Below are positions 54,455 to 62,191 of a stretch of 64,000 bases of DNA, one piece after another. The translations under genes and the position numbers were made by a program. Origin of the DNA: Botrimarina colliarenosi (GTDB lineage Bacteria; Planctomycetota; Planctomycetia; Pirellulales; Lacipirellulaceae). The notes beneath the pieces were generated by a model. That model saw only the letters and a list, made by a program, of their open reading frames with translations, made no database searches and had not been told where the DNA came from. The DNA lies in contig NZ_SJPR01000002.1 of the NCBI RefSeq assembly GCF_007859955.1, positions 482,353 through 546,352 of the forward strand. Direction: 5' to 3'. The first letter of the stretch is position 1, and the number at the start of each line of letters is the position of its first letter.

Positions 54455-55150
54455 ATGGCCAAATCCGGCAAGAAGCGCGACCACCAACTAGCCGAAGGGC
54501 AGGGGGGGCAGACTGCGTCGAAAGGGCGTCCTGCGGTGTGGGTCCGCATCCTGATCAGCATCGCGGTTCTTTGGCACGTCTTCGTGGTGTTCATCTCACC
54601 GCTAGCGGTGCAGCCCGCTTCGATCCTCGTGGCGGGGATCGCCACGTCGCCTTACGTCCGCTGGTACACCGACTCGCTCTACCTGAATCAGGGCTACCAC
54701 TTCTTTGGGCCCGACCCACCGCGGAACCATCTGGTCCGCTATAGCGTGACCGACCAGCAGGGCGCCGTGGTGGCCGAAGGGTCGTTCCCCGACAAAGCGG
54801 CCCAGCGGCCGCGGCTGTTCTACCACCGTCATATGATGCTCGCCGACCAAGCGGGCAACGGACCGCCCGACATCCCGGCCGACGATTGGCTGCGGTTCTC
54901 GCTCCGCGCGTACGCCCGGCAACTGCTGCGTACTTACGACGGCGAGCGCGCGGCGATCGAGTGCGTCGTGCACAACCCGCTCACGCCGCGGATGTCACTT
55001 CAGGGGGTCGATCCCAACACTCCCGAAACGTTTGAGACAGTGATGGTCGTCGAAGAGTCGGCCGCCGCGCTCGCGGAGCCGCTGCCGATCCCCGCGCCGC
55101 CGGCCCCCGAAACGACCGCCGAATCGCTGCCCGCGGGGAACGATCTATGA
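54455..55150 (+). CDS. Membrane-anchored protein paired with an HTTM gene
   Basis: A 231-residue protein. A hydrophilic N-terminus is followed by one membrane helix (ILISIAVLWHVFVVFISPLA). A soluble part follows with conserved-looking GYHFFGPDPPRNHLVRYSV, RLFYHRHMMLADQ and RFSLRAYARQLLRTYDGERA. No known domain was recognised. It overlaps the following HTTM gene by ATGA, and such pairs suggest that the two proteins form one unit. The region before ATG 54455 contains the palindrome and was not treated as coding. Confidence 0.7.
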   Translation: MAKSGKKRDHQLAEGQGGQTASKGRPAVWVRILISIAVLWHVFVVFISPLAVQPASILVAGIATSPYVRWYTDSLYLNQGYHFFGPDPPRNHLVRYSVTDQQGAVVAEGSFPDKAAQRPRLFYHRHMMLADQAGNGPPDIPADDWLRFSLRAYARQLLRTYDGERAAIECVVHNPLTPRMSLQGVDPNTPETFETVMVVEESAAALAEPLPIPAPPAPETTAESLPAGNDL

Positions 55151-56154
55151 AATCGGCCTTCACCGCCATCCGTGGCTACTTCGCCGAGCTCGCCGGCGCG
55201 TGGGACGACTTCTGGTTCAATCCGGTCGACCCGGCTGTGTTGTGCGCGATCCGCGTCGTGACGGGGATGCTGCTGTTCTGGACCCACCTCGTCTGGTCGT
55301 TCGACCTGATGGCGTTCTTTGGGCCCGAAGGCTGGATCCCGCCCGAGATGCGCGAGCGCCTCGACGGCCCGCGGATGGCCCTCGGGTTCTTCGATCTAAC
55401 GCAGGCGCCTTGGGCGGTCTGGACCTTCCACGTGCTGAGCCTGATCGCGTTCTTCTTGCTGACGATCGGCCTCTTCAGCCGGACCGCGGCGGTCTGGTCG
55501 TTCTTGGCGGCGCTCAGTTACGTGCTGCACGTCACGCCGGGCGCGTTTTTCGGGCTCGATAAGATCAACTGCTTCCTGGCGATGTACGTGATGCTCGGCC
55601 CGTGCGGCGCACGGTACAGCGTCGACCGGTTGCTGCGGGTTCGGCGTGGCCGCGTCGACGCCGACCCCGACTACGTCGACGAGTCGTGGTCCGCCAACCT
55701 GGCGCTGCGGCTCTTGCAGCTGCACGTCTGCATCATCTATCTGTTCGGCGGCCTCGGTAAACTGCTCGGCCGTGCGTGGTGGACGGGCGAGTCGACGTGG
55801 CTCTCGGTCGCGAACCCGGAGTACCGGTCGCTCGACATGACGTGGATGGCGGACTGGCTGCGGCTGGCCGAATTGATCGCCCACGCCACCGTCTTTTTCG
55901 AGCTCTTCTACTGCTGCCTGATCTGGAACCGCTGGGCCCGCCCCTGGGTGCTGCTGATGGCGGTCAATGTGCACGCCTTTATCGGCTTGGCGATGGGCAT
56001 GCCGGAGTTCGCCCTGGCAATGCTGGCGATGAACGCGGCGTTCTTGCCGACCGGACTGGTGCGGGGCGTGCTCGATCCCGTGAGCAAACGAACCGGCGGG
56101 ATGCTGGCCAGTAAGCCGAAGCCCAAAGAGCCGAAAGAGAAGACGAAGGAGTAA
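55147..56154 (+). CDS. HTTM domain protein (vitamin-K carboxylase-like)
   Basis: A 335-residue integral membrane protein with several helices: IRVVTGMLLFWTHLVWSFDL, VWTFHVLSLIAFFLLTIGLF and LALAMLAMNAAFLPTGLVRG. This is the HTTM fold shared with vitamin-K-dependent gamma-glutamyl carboxylase; the segment RLLQLHVCIIYLFGGLGKLL is the conserved core. The glutamate carboxylase active-site Lys cannot be assigned with confidence. The bacterial family function is unknown. It ends with a very basic tail (KPKPKEPKEKTKE). Confidence 0.82.
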   Translation: MKSAFTAIRGYFAELAGAWDDFWFNPVDPAVLCAIRVVTGMLLFWTHLVWSFDLMAFFGPEGWIPPEMRERLDGPRMALGFFDLTQAPWAVWTFHVLSLIAFFLLTIGLFSRTAAVWSFLAALSYVLHVTPGAFFGLDKINCFLAMYVMLGPCGARYSVDRLLRVRRGRVDADPDYVDESWSANLALRLLQLHVCIIYLFGGLGKLLGRAWWTGESTWLSVANPEYRSLDMTWMADWLRLAELIAHATVFFELFYCCLIWNRWARPWVLLMAVNVHAFIGLAMGMPEFALAMLAMNAAFLPTGLVRGVLDPVSKRTGGMLASKPKPKEPKEKTKE

Positions 56155-56343
56155 CCGCCAAGACGCCAAGGAACGCCAGGAAAAGGCTTTTTGGACAGGA
56201 TTCACAGGATCGACTGGATAAGCGATTCGGCATTCATCCTGTAAATCCTGTAAATCCTGTTAATCCTGTTAATCCCGTCCGACTTTACCTTCCCTGGCGC
56301 TCTTGGCCTTGGCGATCCCTGGCGCTCTTGGCGTCTTGGCGGT
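56153..56343. repeat. Nested palindromic element of two iterated-word families
   Basis: The outer arms are at 56153-56186 (starting AACCGCCAAGACGCCAAGG) and 56288-56343 (ending TTGGCGTCTTGGCGGTT). Inside them are arms of another type: 56193-56219 (starting GGACAGGATTCACAGGAT) and 56235-56280, the latter with four to five copies of AATCCTGT. The inner family also occurs at 31171-31297. The whole begins at the stop codon of the HTTM gene. Confidence 0.9.
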
Positions 56344-56478
56344 TCCCCACCGCTAGTTCCGCGCGAACCGGCCGCCTAAAATGGCGGTCTTACCCCGATA
56401 ACGGCCGCCCCAATCGTAGGGGGCGCCAACCCGCCAATTGGCCCCAGCGCCAATACCACCCAGCAGAGACTCTTCCCC
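56344..56478. promoter_or_regulatory. Upstream region of asd
   Basis: The region contains a short inverted pair (GGCGGTCTTACC near 56390) and GCGCCAACCCGCCAATTGG. No promoter or riboswitch could be assigned with certainty. Confidence 0.3.
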
Positions 56479-57492
56479 GTGTTCGAGACCATCGCGATCG
56501 TGGGCGCTACCGGCGCCGTCGGCGGCATCATCCGTAAGCTGCTCGCCGAACGGAAGTTCCCGCACAAGCAGATCCGCTTCCTGGCGTCCAAACGCTCGGC
56601 CGGCACGACGATCGAATTCGCGGGCAAGACTTACACTGTCGAGGAGATGACCCCCGAGGCGTTCCGCGGCATCGACCTGGCGATCGGCAGCACGCCCGAC
56701 CCGGTCGCCAAAGAATTCGTCCCCTGGGCCAAGGAGGCGGGCTGCGTCGTCGTCGACGAGAGCGGCTTCTGGCGGATGGACCCGACCGTCCCGTTGGTGA
56801 TCCCCGAGGTGAACCCCGAGGCGGCGTTCACCCACCAGGGCGTCATCGCCAGCCCCAACTGCAGCACCACCCAGATGGTGCAGTCGCTCAAGCCGCTGCA
56901 CGACGCGGGCCGCGTCCGCCGCGTCATCGTGAGCACCTACCAAGCGACCAGCGGCGCCGGGGTCGAGGGGCAGCGCGAGCTGATCGAGGCGTCACGGGCC
57001 GCGCTCGACGACCAGGCGCACCAAGCGAAGACCTTCGCCCACTCGATCGCCTTCAACCTCATCCCCCAGATCGGCTCGCACAAGCAAGACGGCTACACGT
57101 CCGAAGAGATCAAGATGGTCCTCGAGACCCGCAAGATCCTCGGCGACGAGTCGATCCAGGTCTGCCCGACCTGTGTCCGCGTGCCGGTGAGCAACTGCCA
57201 CAGCGAGAGCATCCTGGTCGAGACCGAGCGCAAGATCACCGCCGAGGAGGCGCGCGAGCTGTTCGCCGCCACGCCGGGGCTGAAGGTGGTCGATGATCTG
57301 GCGAACGGCCAGTACCCGATGCCCAACAACTGCGACGGCGACGACACCACCTTCATTGGTCGCATCCGCGAAGACCTTTCGTGCGAGAACGGCTTGGCCT
57401 TCTGGTGCGTGAGCGACAACCTTCGTAAGGGGGCCGCGACCAACGCCGTGCAGATTGCCGAGTTACTGACACGCAATGCGGCGGCGGTCTAA
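56479..57492 (+). CDS. asd: Aspartate-semialdehyde dehydrogenase
   Basis: A 337-residue enzyme of the lysine, threonine, methionine and diaminopimelate pathway. The NADP site is IAIVGATGAVGGIIRKLLAE, and the catalytic Cys is in ASPNCSTTQMVQSLKPL. The substrate motif STYQATSGAGVEGQREL follows, and RVPVSNCHSESILVE carries the active-site His and Arg. The start codon is a GTG. The stop of asd overlaps the beginning of the truA reading frame by 17 bases. Confidence 0.94.
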   Translation: MFETIAIVGATGAVGGIIRKLLAERKFPHKQIRFLASKRSAGTTIEFAGKTYTVEEMTPEAFRGIDLAIGSTPDPVAKEFVPWAKEAGCVVVDESGFWRMDPTVPLVIPEVNPEAAFTHQGVIASPNCSTTQMVQSLKPLHDAGRVRRVIVSTYQATSGAGVEGQRELIEASRAALDDQAHQAKTFAHSIAFNLIPQIGSHKQDGYTSEEIKMVLETRKILGDESIQVCPTCVRVPVSNCHSESILVETERKITAEEARELFAATPGLKVVDDLANGQYPMPNNCDGDDTTFIGRIREDLSCENGLAFWCVSDNLRKGAATNAVQIAELLTRNAAAV

Positions 57493-58282
57493 CCGCGTGG
57501 CCGTCGAAAGCAGTTCCGTCGTCGCCGCGACCCGCTGGCTCAAGCTCACCGTCGCCTACGACGGCGCGGCCTACGCCGGCTGGCAGTGGCAACCGACCGA
57601 GCCGACGGTGCAGGGCGTGCTCCAAGACGCCTGGCGGACGATCACCCAAGAAGAACCGCGTCTCACCGCCAGCGGCCGCACCGACGCGGGCGTCCACGCC
57701 GAGGGACAGGTGGTTGGCGTCGAGACGGCCTCCACGATCGAGCCGCGGCGGCTGCTGCGGGGCCTCAACGCGCTGCTGCCCGACGATGTCGTCATCCGGG
57801 CCGTCGACCCGGCGCCGGCCGGGTTCCACGCCACGCACGACTCGCTCCGCAAGACGTACCGCTACCAGCTGCACACCGGCCCGACGCCGCCGCTGTTCGA
57901 CCGCCGCCACGTCTGGCACTGGCGAGCCGGGCCGCTCGACGCGGAGCGGATGGGGCAGGGGGGGGCGTGCTTCGTTGGCCGGCACGACTTTGTGTCGCTC
58001 GAATCGGTTGGCTCGGAGCGATCGAGCACCGTCCGCACGATCACCGACCTGACGGTCACCACCCGGCCGGTCGACGGCGGCGAGCGGATCGACATCACGG
58101 TCACGGGCGACGGCTTTCTCTACAACATGGTCCGCACGATCGCCGGCACACTGGTCGAAGTCGGCCGCGGCTCGAAGCCGCCCGAATGGGTCGCCGAAGT
58201 CCTCGCCGCCCGCAACCGAGCCAAGGCAGGCCAAACCGCCCCGCCACAGGGGCTTTTTTTGGTGCGGGTGGAGTACTCGTAG
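57476..58282 (+). CDS. truA: tRNA pseudouridine(38-40) synthase
   Basis: A 268-residue pseudouridine synthase that modifies positions 38-40 of the tRNA anticodon stem. Features: LTVAYDGAAYAGWQWQPTEP, the catalytic Asp in ASGRTDAGVHAEGQV, LRKTYRYQLHTGPTPPLF, FVGRHDFVSLE and FLYNMVRTIAGTLVEVGRG. The start may be ATG 57476 (overlapping asd) or GTG 57497; both give a short non-conserved N-terminus. Confidence 0.92.
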   Translation: MRRRSNRVAVESSSVVAATRWLKLTVAYDGAAYAGWQWQPTEPTVQGVLQDAWRTITQEEPRLTASGRTDAGVHAEGQVVGVETASTIEPRRLLRGLNALLPDDVVIRAVDPAPAGFHATHDSLRKTYRYQLHTGPTPPLFDRRHVWHWRAGPLDAERMGQGGACFVGRHDFVSLESVGSERSSTVRTITDLTVTTRPVDGGERIDITVTGDGFLYNMVRTIAGTLVEVGRGSKPPEWVAEVLAARNRAKAGQTAPPQGLFLVRVEYS

Positions 58283-58636
58283 GAACTCCGCATTGAAAGC
58301 AATCGTTGGTTAATGGCTGGAACCGTACACAAGGTACAAAATCCGTCATAGGATTCTGAGCGTCGATTCGACGAAAACGTGCTCAATCGATTTATCGGAT
58401 AAGCACTCTTGTTGCTTAGTCCGTGCCTTCCTTCGACGGATTCTTATCGTCAAAACGTTCGTTTTCGCGATAAGAAGGCAGGTCGCTAATTGACCAAGGA
58501 CGACGCCTCCTGTGCACTATTGTTACGCGGCAGGTTCGCCCGGAGGTCGCCCACGAACGAGTCAGCAGACCTGCTCAGAAGTCGCCGAGGTGAGCTGCAC
58601 CGACGCGAGTTAGCCGGGAGCCGATCTGCGGACGGA
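58283..58636. other. Lower-GC interval upstream of the IS4-like element
   Basis: About 350 bases with no gene seen. The first 200 bases are AT-rich for this genome. A near-perfect palindrome (58441-58476) is the only structure noticed. Confidence 0.4.
58441..58476. repeat. Nested palindrome
   Basis: Outer arms TTCTTATCG and CGATAAGAA, inner arms AAAACG and CGTTTT. It is well suited to being a protein-binding site or a transcript hairpin. Confidence 0.6.
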
Positions 58637-60187
58637 TGGTCCAACGAATGGCACTTAGTTCTTGCTAACCCGTTTGAGGATATCGAGTTTGGTTTCGGCT
58701 CGTGACTTCATCAGGAGGTCGTACGGGGCCTTCCGCTTCTTCTTCCGGCGTGGCTCGAAGCGATCGGGTCGGTTGGCGACCCGGTGGGTGGCGATGGCGT
58801 CGAGCAGCTCTTGGTAGAAGTGACTGCGGCGAGAACGGTTGCGTGGCCCGATCTGCGCGATCAAGGGTTGGAAGGCTTCGAGCGTTTGCATCGCTCCCTT
58901 GAAGCTGAGCGTCCGAGGCAGCACGCCGTGCTTCGCGGCGGCCTGCGCCATGACCGTGCGGATCAGGTTGTAAGCCAGCAGGTGGGTCCAAGCTTCCTTG
59001 CGGACCGATTCGGGCGTCTTGCAACGCAGCACGTCCATCTGCATCGTCGTCTTGATAGACCGCAGGTCGAGCTCTTGGTTCCAGCGAGCCCGGTACAACT
59101 CGGCCAGTTCTTGCTTGGGGTATCGCTGCGGGTCGAGCAACGTCGTGACGACTGGTACGGAAGCCGGGCGTTGTGATGCGAACCCGCGCCTCGCGGACCG
59201 TCAGCCAGTCGGGCAGTGCGTGATAAGTCGGCCAGTCGATGGTTCGGATCGAGCTGGGCTTCGACCATTGGACGATGTGATCCTCCTTCCCGAACCTCTG
59301 CCCAAGTCGGAAGTCCGCGCTGCGGTGGGCTCGGTTCATGCGGCTCACGAAGTCGATCCCCCGCCGCTTCAGCGTGAGGATCTCCTTCCACGTCCCCAGC
59401 TTGCAGTCGGTCAATAAGACGTCGCCCTCGACGAGCACGCCCCACAGACGTTGAAGCAAGGTGACCTCCCCGGTCCCTTTGCCGGCGTACGGGCAGAATC
59501 CCAGGTTCAGCACGGCGCCCGTGCACAACGACGAGATTACGCCCAGCCGAGCGATCGGGAAGCCGGCGCCCGGCTTCGACTGGCTCGTCTGCGGGTACTC
59601 GGCCTGGTTGGCCGCCGTGTCGGACATGGTGACGGTCGAGCCGTCGAACATCCGAACCCGGCGTCCCTTCCAGAGCCACTCTTTCTTGACCTGGGCGTCG
59701 AGCGAACGCCCTGTCTCGCGGACCGCTTCGGCGAAGAACGCCTCCGGCAATCGCTTGCGAGCTTGGCAGTAGCCGCCGGTCTCGGCGGAGCACCGGCTCT
59801 CACCACCAGCGACCCGGTGAGCGATCAGCCTCGCTACAGCCGCTCGGCACGAGTGATCGGCGCTGAGCACCTGGCCCAGGAAGACCCACAGCGTCGTCAG
59901 CGGTGTGTAGATCCGATCGACCCAACCGCCCTCGATCGTCGCGAGCGATCGCGATAAGGTCTTCTCGCTGAGCACGTCGCCAAACGGAAAGCCCTCGTCC
60001 TGCAAGAACTGCCGGCGCAGAAAGCTGATCTGGCTACGACAGCGTCCGTCGGTAATGCTTCGCATCGCGGGGCCTCCTTGCCTTGGATGGGTTGTCTGAC
60101 AACTCCCATCTAGGCGAGCGAGGCCCTTCTTCGTAGGTCAATTCCACGCAACGACTTGCGGCGAACTAAGTGCCATTCGTTGGACCA
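58637..60187 (-). mobile_element. IS4-like insertion sequence, probably inactive
   Basis: A 1551-base element bounded by perfect 25-base terminal inverted repeats (58637-58661 and 60163-60187; outer end TGGTCCAACGAATGGCACTT). The transposase stop codon lies within the left terminal repeat. A clear target duplication is not visible next to the ends. The transposase reading frame is broken. Confidence 0.85.
58655..60065 (-). pseudogene. IS4-like DDE transposase, frameshifted
   Basis: The first part, from the ATG at 60065, covers about 300 residues including GRRVRMFDGSTVTMSD (first Asp) and LLTDCKLGTWKEIL (second Asp). Homology then continues in another frame, from VVTTLLDP near 59147 to the stop at 58655, with the glutamate of YRARWNQELDLRSIK. 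The break lies near 59145-59160, in TTPGFRT; a loss of some bases there is the simplest explanation. The catalytic core is thus split over two frames and the enzyme is probably not made. Confidence 0.85.
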
Positions 60188-60333
60188 ACCGACGCGCCTT
60201 ACGCCCCCCTTCACGCATTTTTCACGCCATTTTTCTCACGGGCGCTACCCACGGGGGGGGGGGGGCGCTTGGTTATACTCTCGGGTTCTGCCTTCCGGCC
60301 TGAACCACCATCCCGAGCACGAGCATCGTTCCA

Positions 60334-61332
60334 ATGATCCGCACCTTGATCCTCCCCCTGCTGCTGGCCGCCGTGGCGGGCGTGCCGGCTGCGGCCGGCA
60401 CGGTTTCTTTTGACTTCGCCACGGTCGGCAACGCCGGCAACGCGGCCGACCCCCAGACCGGCTTCGGCGCAGTCTCTTACAACTACGCGATCAGCAAGCA
60501 CGAAGTCACCAACGCCCAGTACACGGAGTTCCTCAACGCGGTCGACCCGACCGGCGCCAACTCGCTGGCGCTCTACAACCCGAGCATGTCGGGCAACTTC
60601 GGCGGCATCGAGAATACCGGCGCGACCGACGGCGCCCGCTACATCGCCCAAGCGGGCCGCGAGCAGAACCCGGTGACGTTCGTCTCGTTCTTCGACGCGA
60701 TGCGGTTCACCAACTGGCTGCACAACGGCCAAGGCAGCGGGGGCACGGAGACGGGCGCTTACGCGATCGGTAGCGGCGTGGATGAAGTCCGCTCAGCGGA
60801 CGCCAAGTTCTGGGTCCCGAGCGAGGACGAGTGGTACAAGGCGGCCTACCACGACGCGTCGGCAGGCACGGCGGGCGTTTACTTCGACTACGCCACCGGC
60901 AGCGACAGCGTCCCCGTGAGCGACCAGCCGGGCGATGATCCCGGTGCGGTGAACTACTTCAACAACGACGGCGCCGCCAACGGCTTCAACGACGGCTACG
61001 CCGTGAGCGGCTCGACGAGCTTCCCCAGCAGCACGAACCGGTTTACCGACGTCGGCGCCTACACGGGTGCGGCGAGCCCCTACGGCACGTTCGACCAAAA
61101 CGGCAACGTGTGGGAGTGGAACGAAGCGGTCATTAGTTCTTCTTTCCGCGGCTTGCGGGGTGGTTCGTGGTACAACAGCTCGAGCGGCCTGCGGGCCGCC
61201 GACCGGGTCAGCGGCAACCCCACGCTCGAGTTCGGCATCGTAGGTTTTCGCGTGGCAACCGTCCCTGAGCCAAGTTCGTTGCTGATCGGGGCTTTGGCAG
61301 CCGTAGGATTATTGTTGCGGAGAAGAGTGTAG
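60334..61332 (+). CDS. PEP-CTERM FGE/C-type-lectin-fold protein, candidate DGR variable protein
   Basis: A 332-residue exported protein. The signal peptide (LILPLLLAAVAGVPAAAG) is followed by a formylglycine-generating-enzyme/SUMF1-type fold: ISKHEVTNAQYTEFLNAVD, VTFVSFFDAMRFTNWLHNG, FWVPSEDEWYKAAYHDAS and GNVWEWNEAV. Near the C-terminus RGLRGGSWYN begins the surface patch (about 280-302), in which 14 codons are NNC with intervening conserved codons. The end GFRVATVPEPSSLLIGALAA is a PEP-CTERM sorting tail with RRRV. The C-type-lectin-like fold, its patch and the Avd-like gene 87 bases downstream suggest a DGR target; an ordinary FGE-family PEP-CTERM protein is the alternative. Confidence 0.8.
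   Translation: MIRTLILPLLLAAVAGVPAAAGTVSFDFATVGNAGNAADPQTGFGAVSYNYAISKHEVTNAQYTEFLNAVDPTGANSLALYNPSMSGNFGGIENTGATDGARYIAQAGREQNPVTFVSFFDAMRFTNWLHNGQGSGGTETGAYAIGSGVDEVRSADAKFWVPSEDEWYKAAYHDASAGTAGVYFDYATGSDSVPVSDQPGDDPGAVNYFNNDGAANGFNDGYAVSGSTSFPSSTNRFTDVGAYTGAASPYGTFDQNGNVWEWNEAVISSSFRGLRGGSWYNSSSGLRAADRVSGNPTLEFGIVGFRVATVPEPSSLLIGALAAVGLLLRRRV
61171..61257 (+). other. Putative DGR variable region
   Basis: From the codon after GGSW to GFRVA. The codons that could derive from AAC (14 of them, all NNC: tac, aac, agc, agc, ggc, gac, gtc, agc, ggc, aac, ctc, ttc, ggc, atc) alternate with fixed codons tcg, ctg-cgg-gcc-gcc, cgg, ccc-acg, gag. The end, gta-ggt-ttt-cgc-gtg-gca, contains less preferred codons and could be the homing (IMH-like) end. 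No template repeat is found in the window. Confidence 0.55.
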
Positions 61333-61372
61333 GATCACCCTTGGTTCTTTAACCCTATAACCCTTTGCCTTT

Positions 61373-61400
61373 ACGCCGCGCAGCGGCGTGCGAATTTTTT
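61373..61400 (+). terminator. Hairpin and T-run between the FGE-like gene and the Avd-like gene
   Basis: A 7-bp stem ACGCCGC/GCGGCGT with a 3-base loop (61373-61389), followed after five bases by TTTTTT (61395-61400). It may be a terminator, or correspond to the small hairpin found downstream of variable regions in DGRs. Confidence 0.55.
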
Positions 61401-61418
61401 CGAGAACGGAGTCTCACG

Positions 61419-61787
61419 ATGAGACGCAAGGACTTGGCAGGACCGGGGCGTGAACCCCCGGTCCTGCTTGTCAAATGGTATGACCTGACGCGCTGGATCC
61501 TGGAGAAGGTCGACAGCATCCCCAAGAGCCAGCGGTTCGTCTTCGGAACGCGGCTGGCCGACCACGCGATCGGCGTGCTGGAGACCCTTGTCGAGGCGTC
61601 GTACAGCAGCACGAAGGCGGCCCTGTTGGCCGACGCCAACCGCAAGGTCGAGACGCTCCGCTGGCTGGTGCGACTAGGGCCTCGCCGAATGCGGCGGATG
61701 CTGGGGGGTTGGCTCAAGCAAGCGCAGAGCAAAGAAGGAACGGCATCGCACGGAGGCCGCTTTGAAGTGTCACAAGCGGCTGTTTGA
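61419..61787 (+). CDS. Avd-like four-helix-bundle protein, internally deleted
   Basis: A 122-residue protein. The core (about 18-86) matches the four-helix-bundle accessory proteins of DGRs: KWYDLTRWILEKVDSIPKSQ, RLADHAIGVLETLVEASYSS and NRKVETLRWLVRL. After this, family members have about 20-25 residues of helix 4 (of the AKDLKLLSxxxYEFA type), but here the chain goes directly to RRMLGGWLKQAQ, the usual end. The family protein would bind the reverse transcriptase and template RNA. It has a clear ribosome binding site (CGGAG) and comes 86 bases after the FGE-like gene. No reverse transcriptase gene follows. Confidence 0.75.
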   Translation: MRRKDLAGPGREPPVLLVKWYDLTRWILEKVDSIPKSQRFVFGTRLADHAIGVLETLVEASYSSTKAALLADANRKVETLRWLVRLGPRRMRRMLGGWLKQAQSKEGTASHGGRFEVSQAAV

Positions 61788-61802
61788 CCGGGTTGTCTCT
61801 AC

Positions 61803-62087
61803 ATGCTGGCGATCTGGCTGCTGTTGATGATCGTCTGTCGGCAATTGGGGCACATCGCCGACGCTTCGCCCGCAACTTGGCTCGCTGGGCCGTTCTATCT
61901 GATGAGTTGGGGGCCGTTTATTGTGCTGGGAGCCATCGGGATCATTTTGACGACTTGCGCCGGAACGCTGGCGGTCCACGATCCCCAGTGGTGGGACTGG
62001 GGCACCAATTGGCTGAGTTGGCTGGCAAGTCGGCTGGGCTGGCTCTGGCCATGGCGGAGCAGGGCGGCCAGCAAATCCCCGGCATGA
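61803..62087 (+). CDS. Small two-helix membrane protein, hypothetical
   Basis: A 94-residue protein with two hydrophobic helices (MLAIWLLLMIVCRQLG and FYLMSWGPFIVLGAIGIILT) and a Trp-rich amphipathic C-terminus (WWDWGTNWLSWLASRLGWLW). It starts 15 bases after the Avd-like gene, where a DGR would normally continue with template repeat and reverse transcriptase. No family is recognised. An alternative reading in another frame over the same bases has no plausible features. Confidence 0.5.
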   Translation: MLAIWLLLMIVCRQLGHIADASPATWLAGPFYLMSWGPFIVLGAIGIILTTCAGTLAVHDPQWWDWGTNWLSWLASRLGWLWPWRSRAASKSPA

Positions 62088-62191
62088 CGCCCTCCGCAGG
62101 CCCCCAACGTCGGTCTTTCGACGACCGTGACGGTCAGATAGACTCTAAGGTCTGGCTGGGTCAGGACTTCGGAACCCCGTAGGGGCGGCGA

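Noticed and set aside
61784..62182. Alternative 132-codon frame overlapping the small membrane protein
   Set aside because: It has no hydrophobic or domain pattern, while the other frame gives two clear membrane helices; still, neither is proven.
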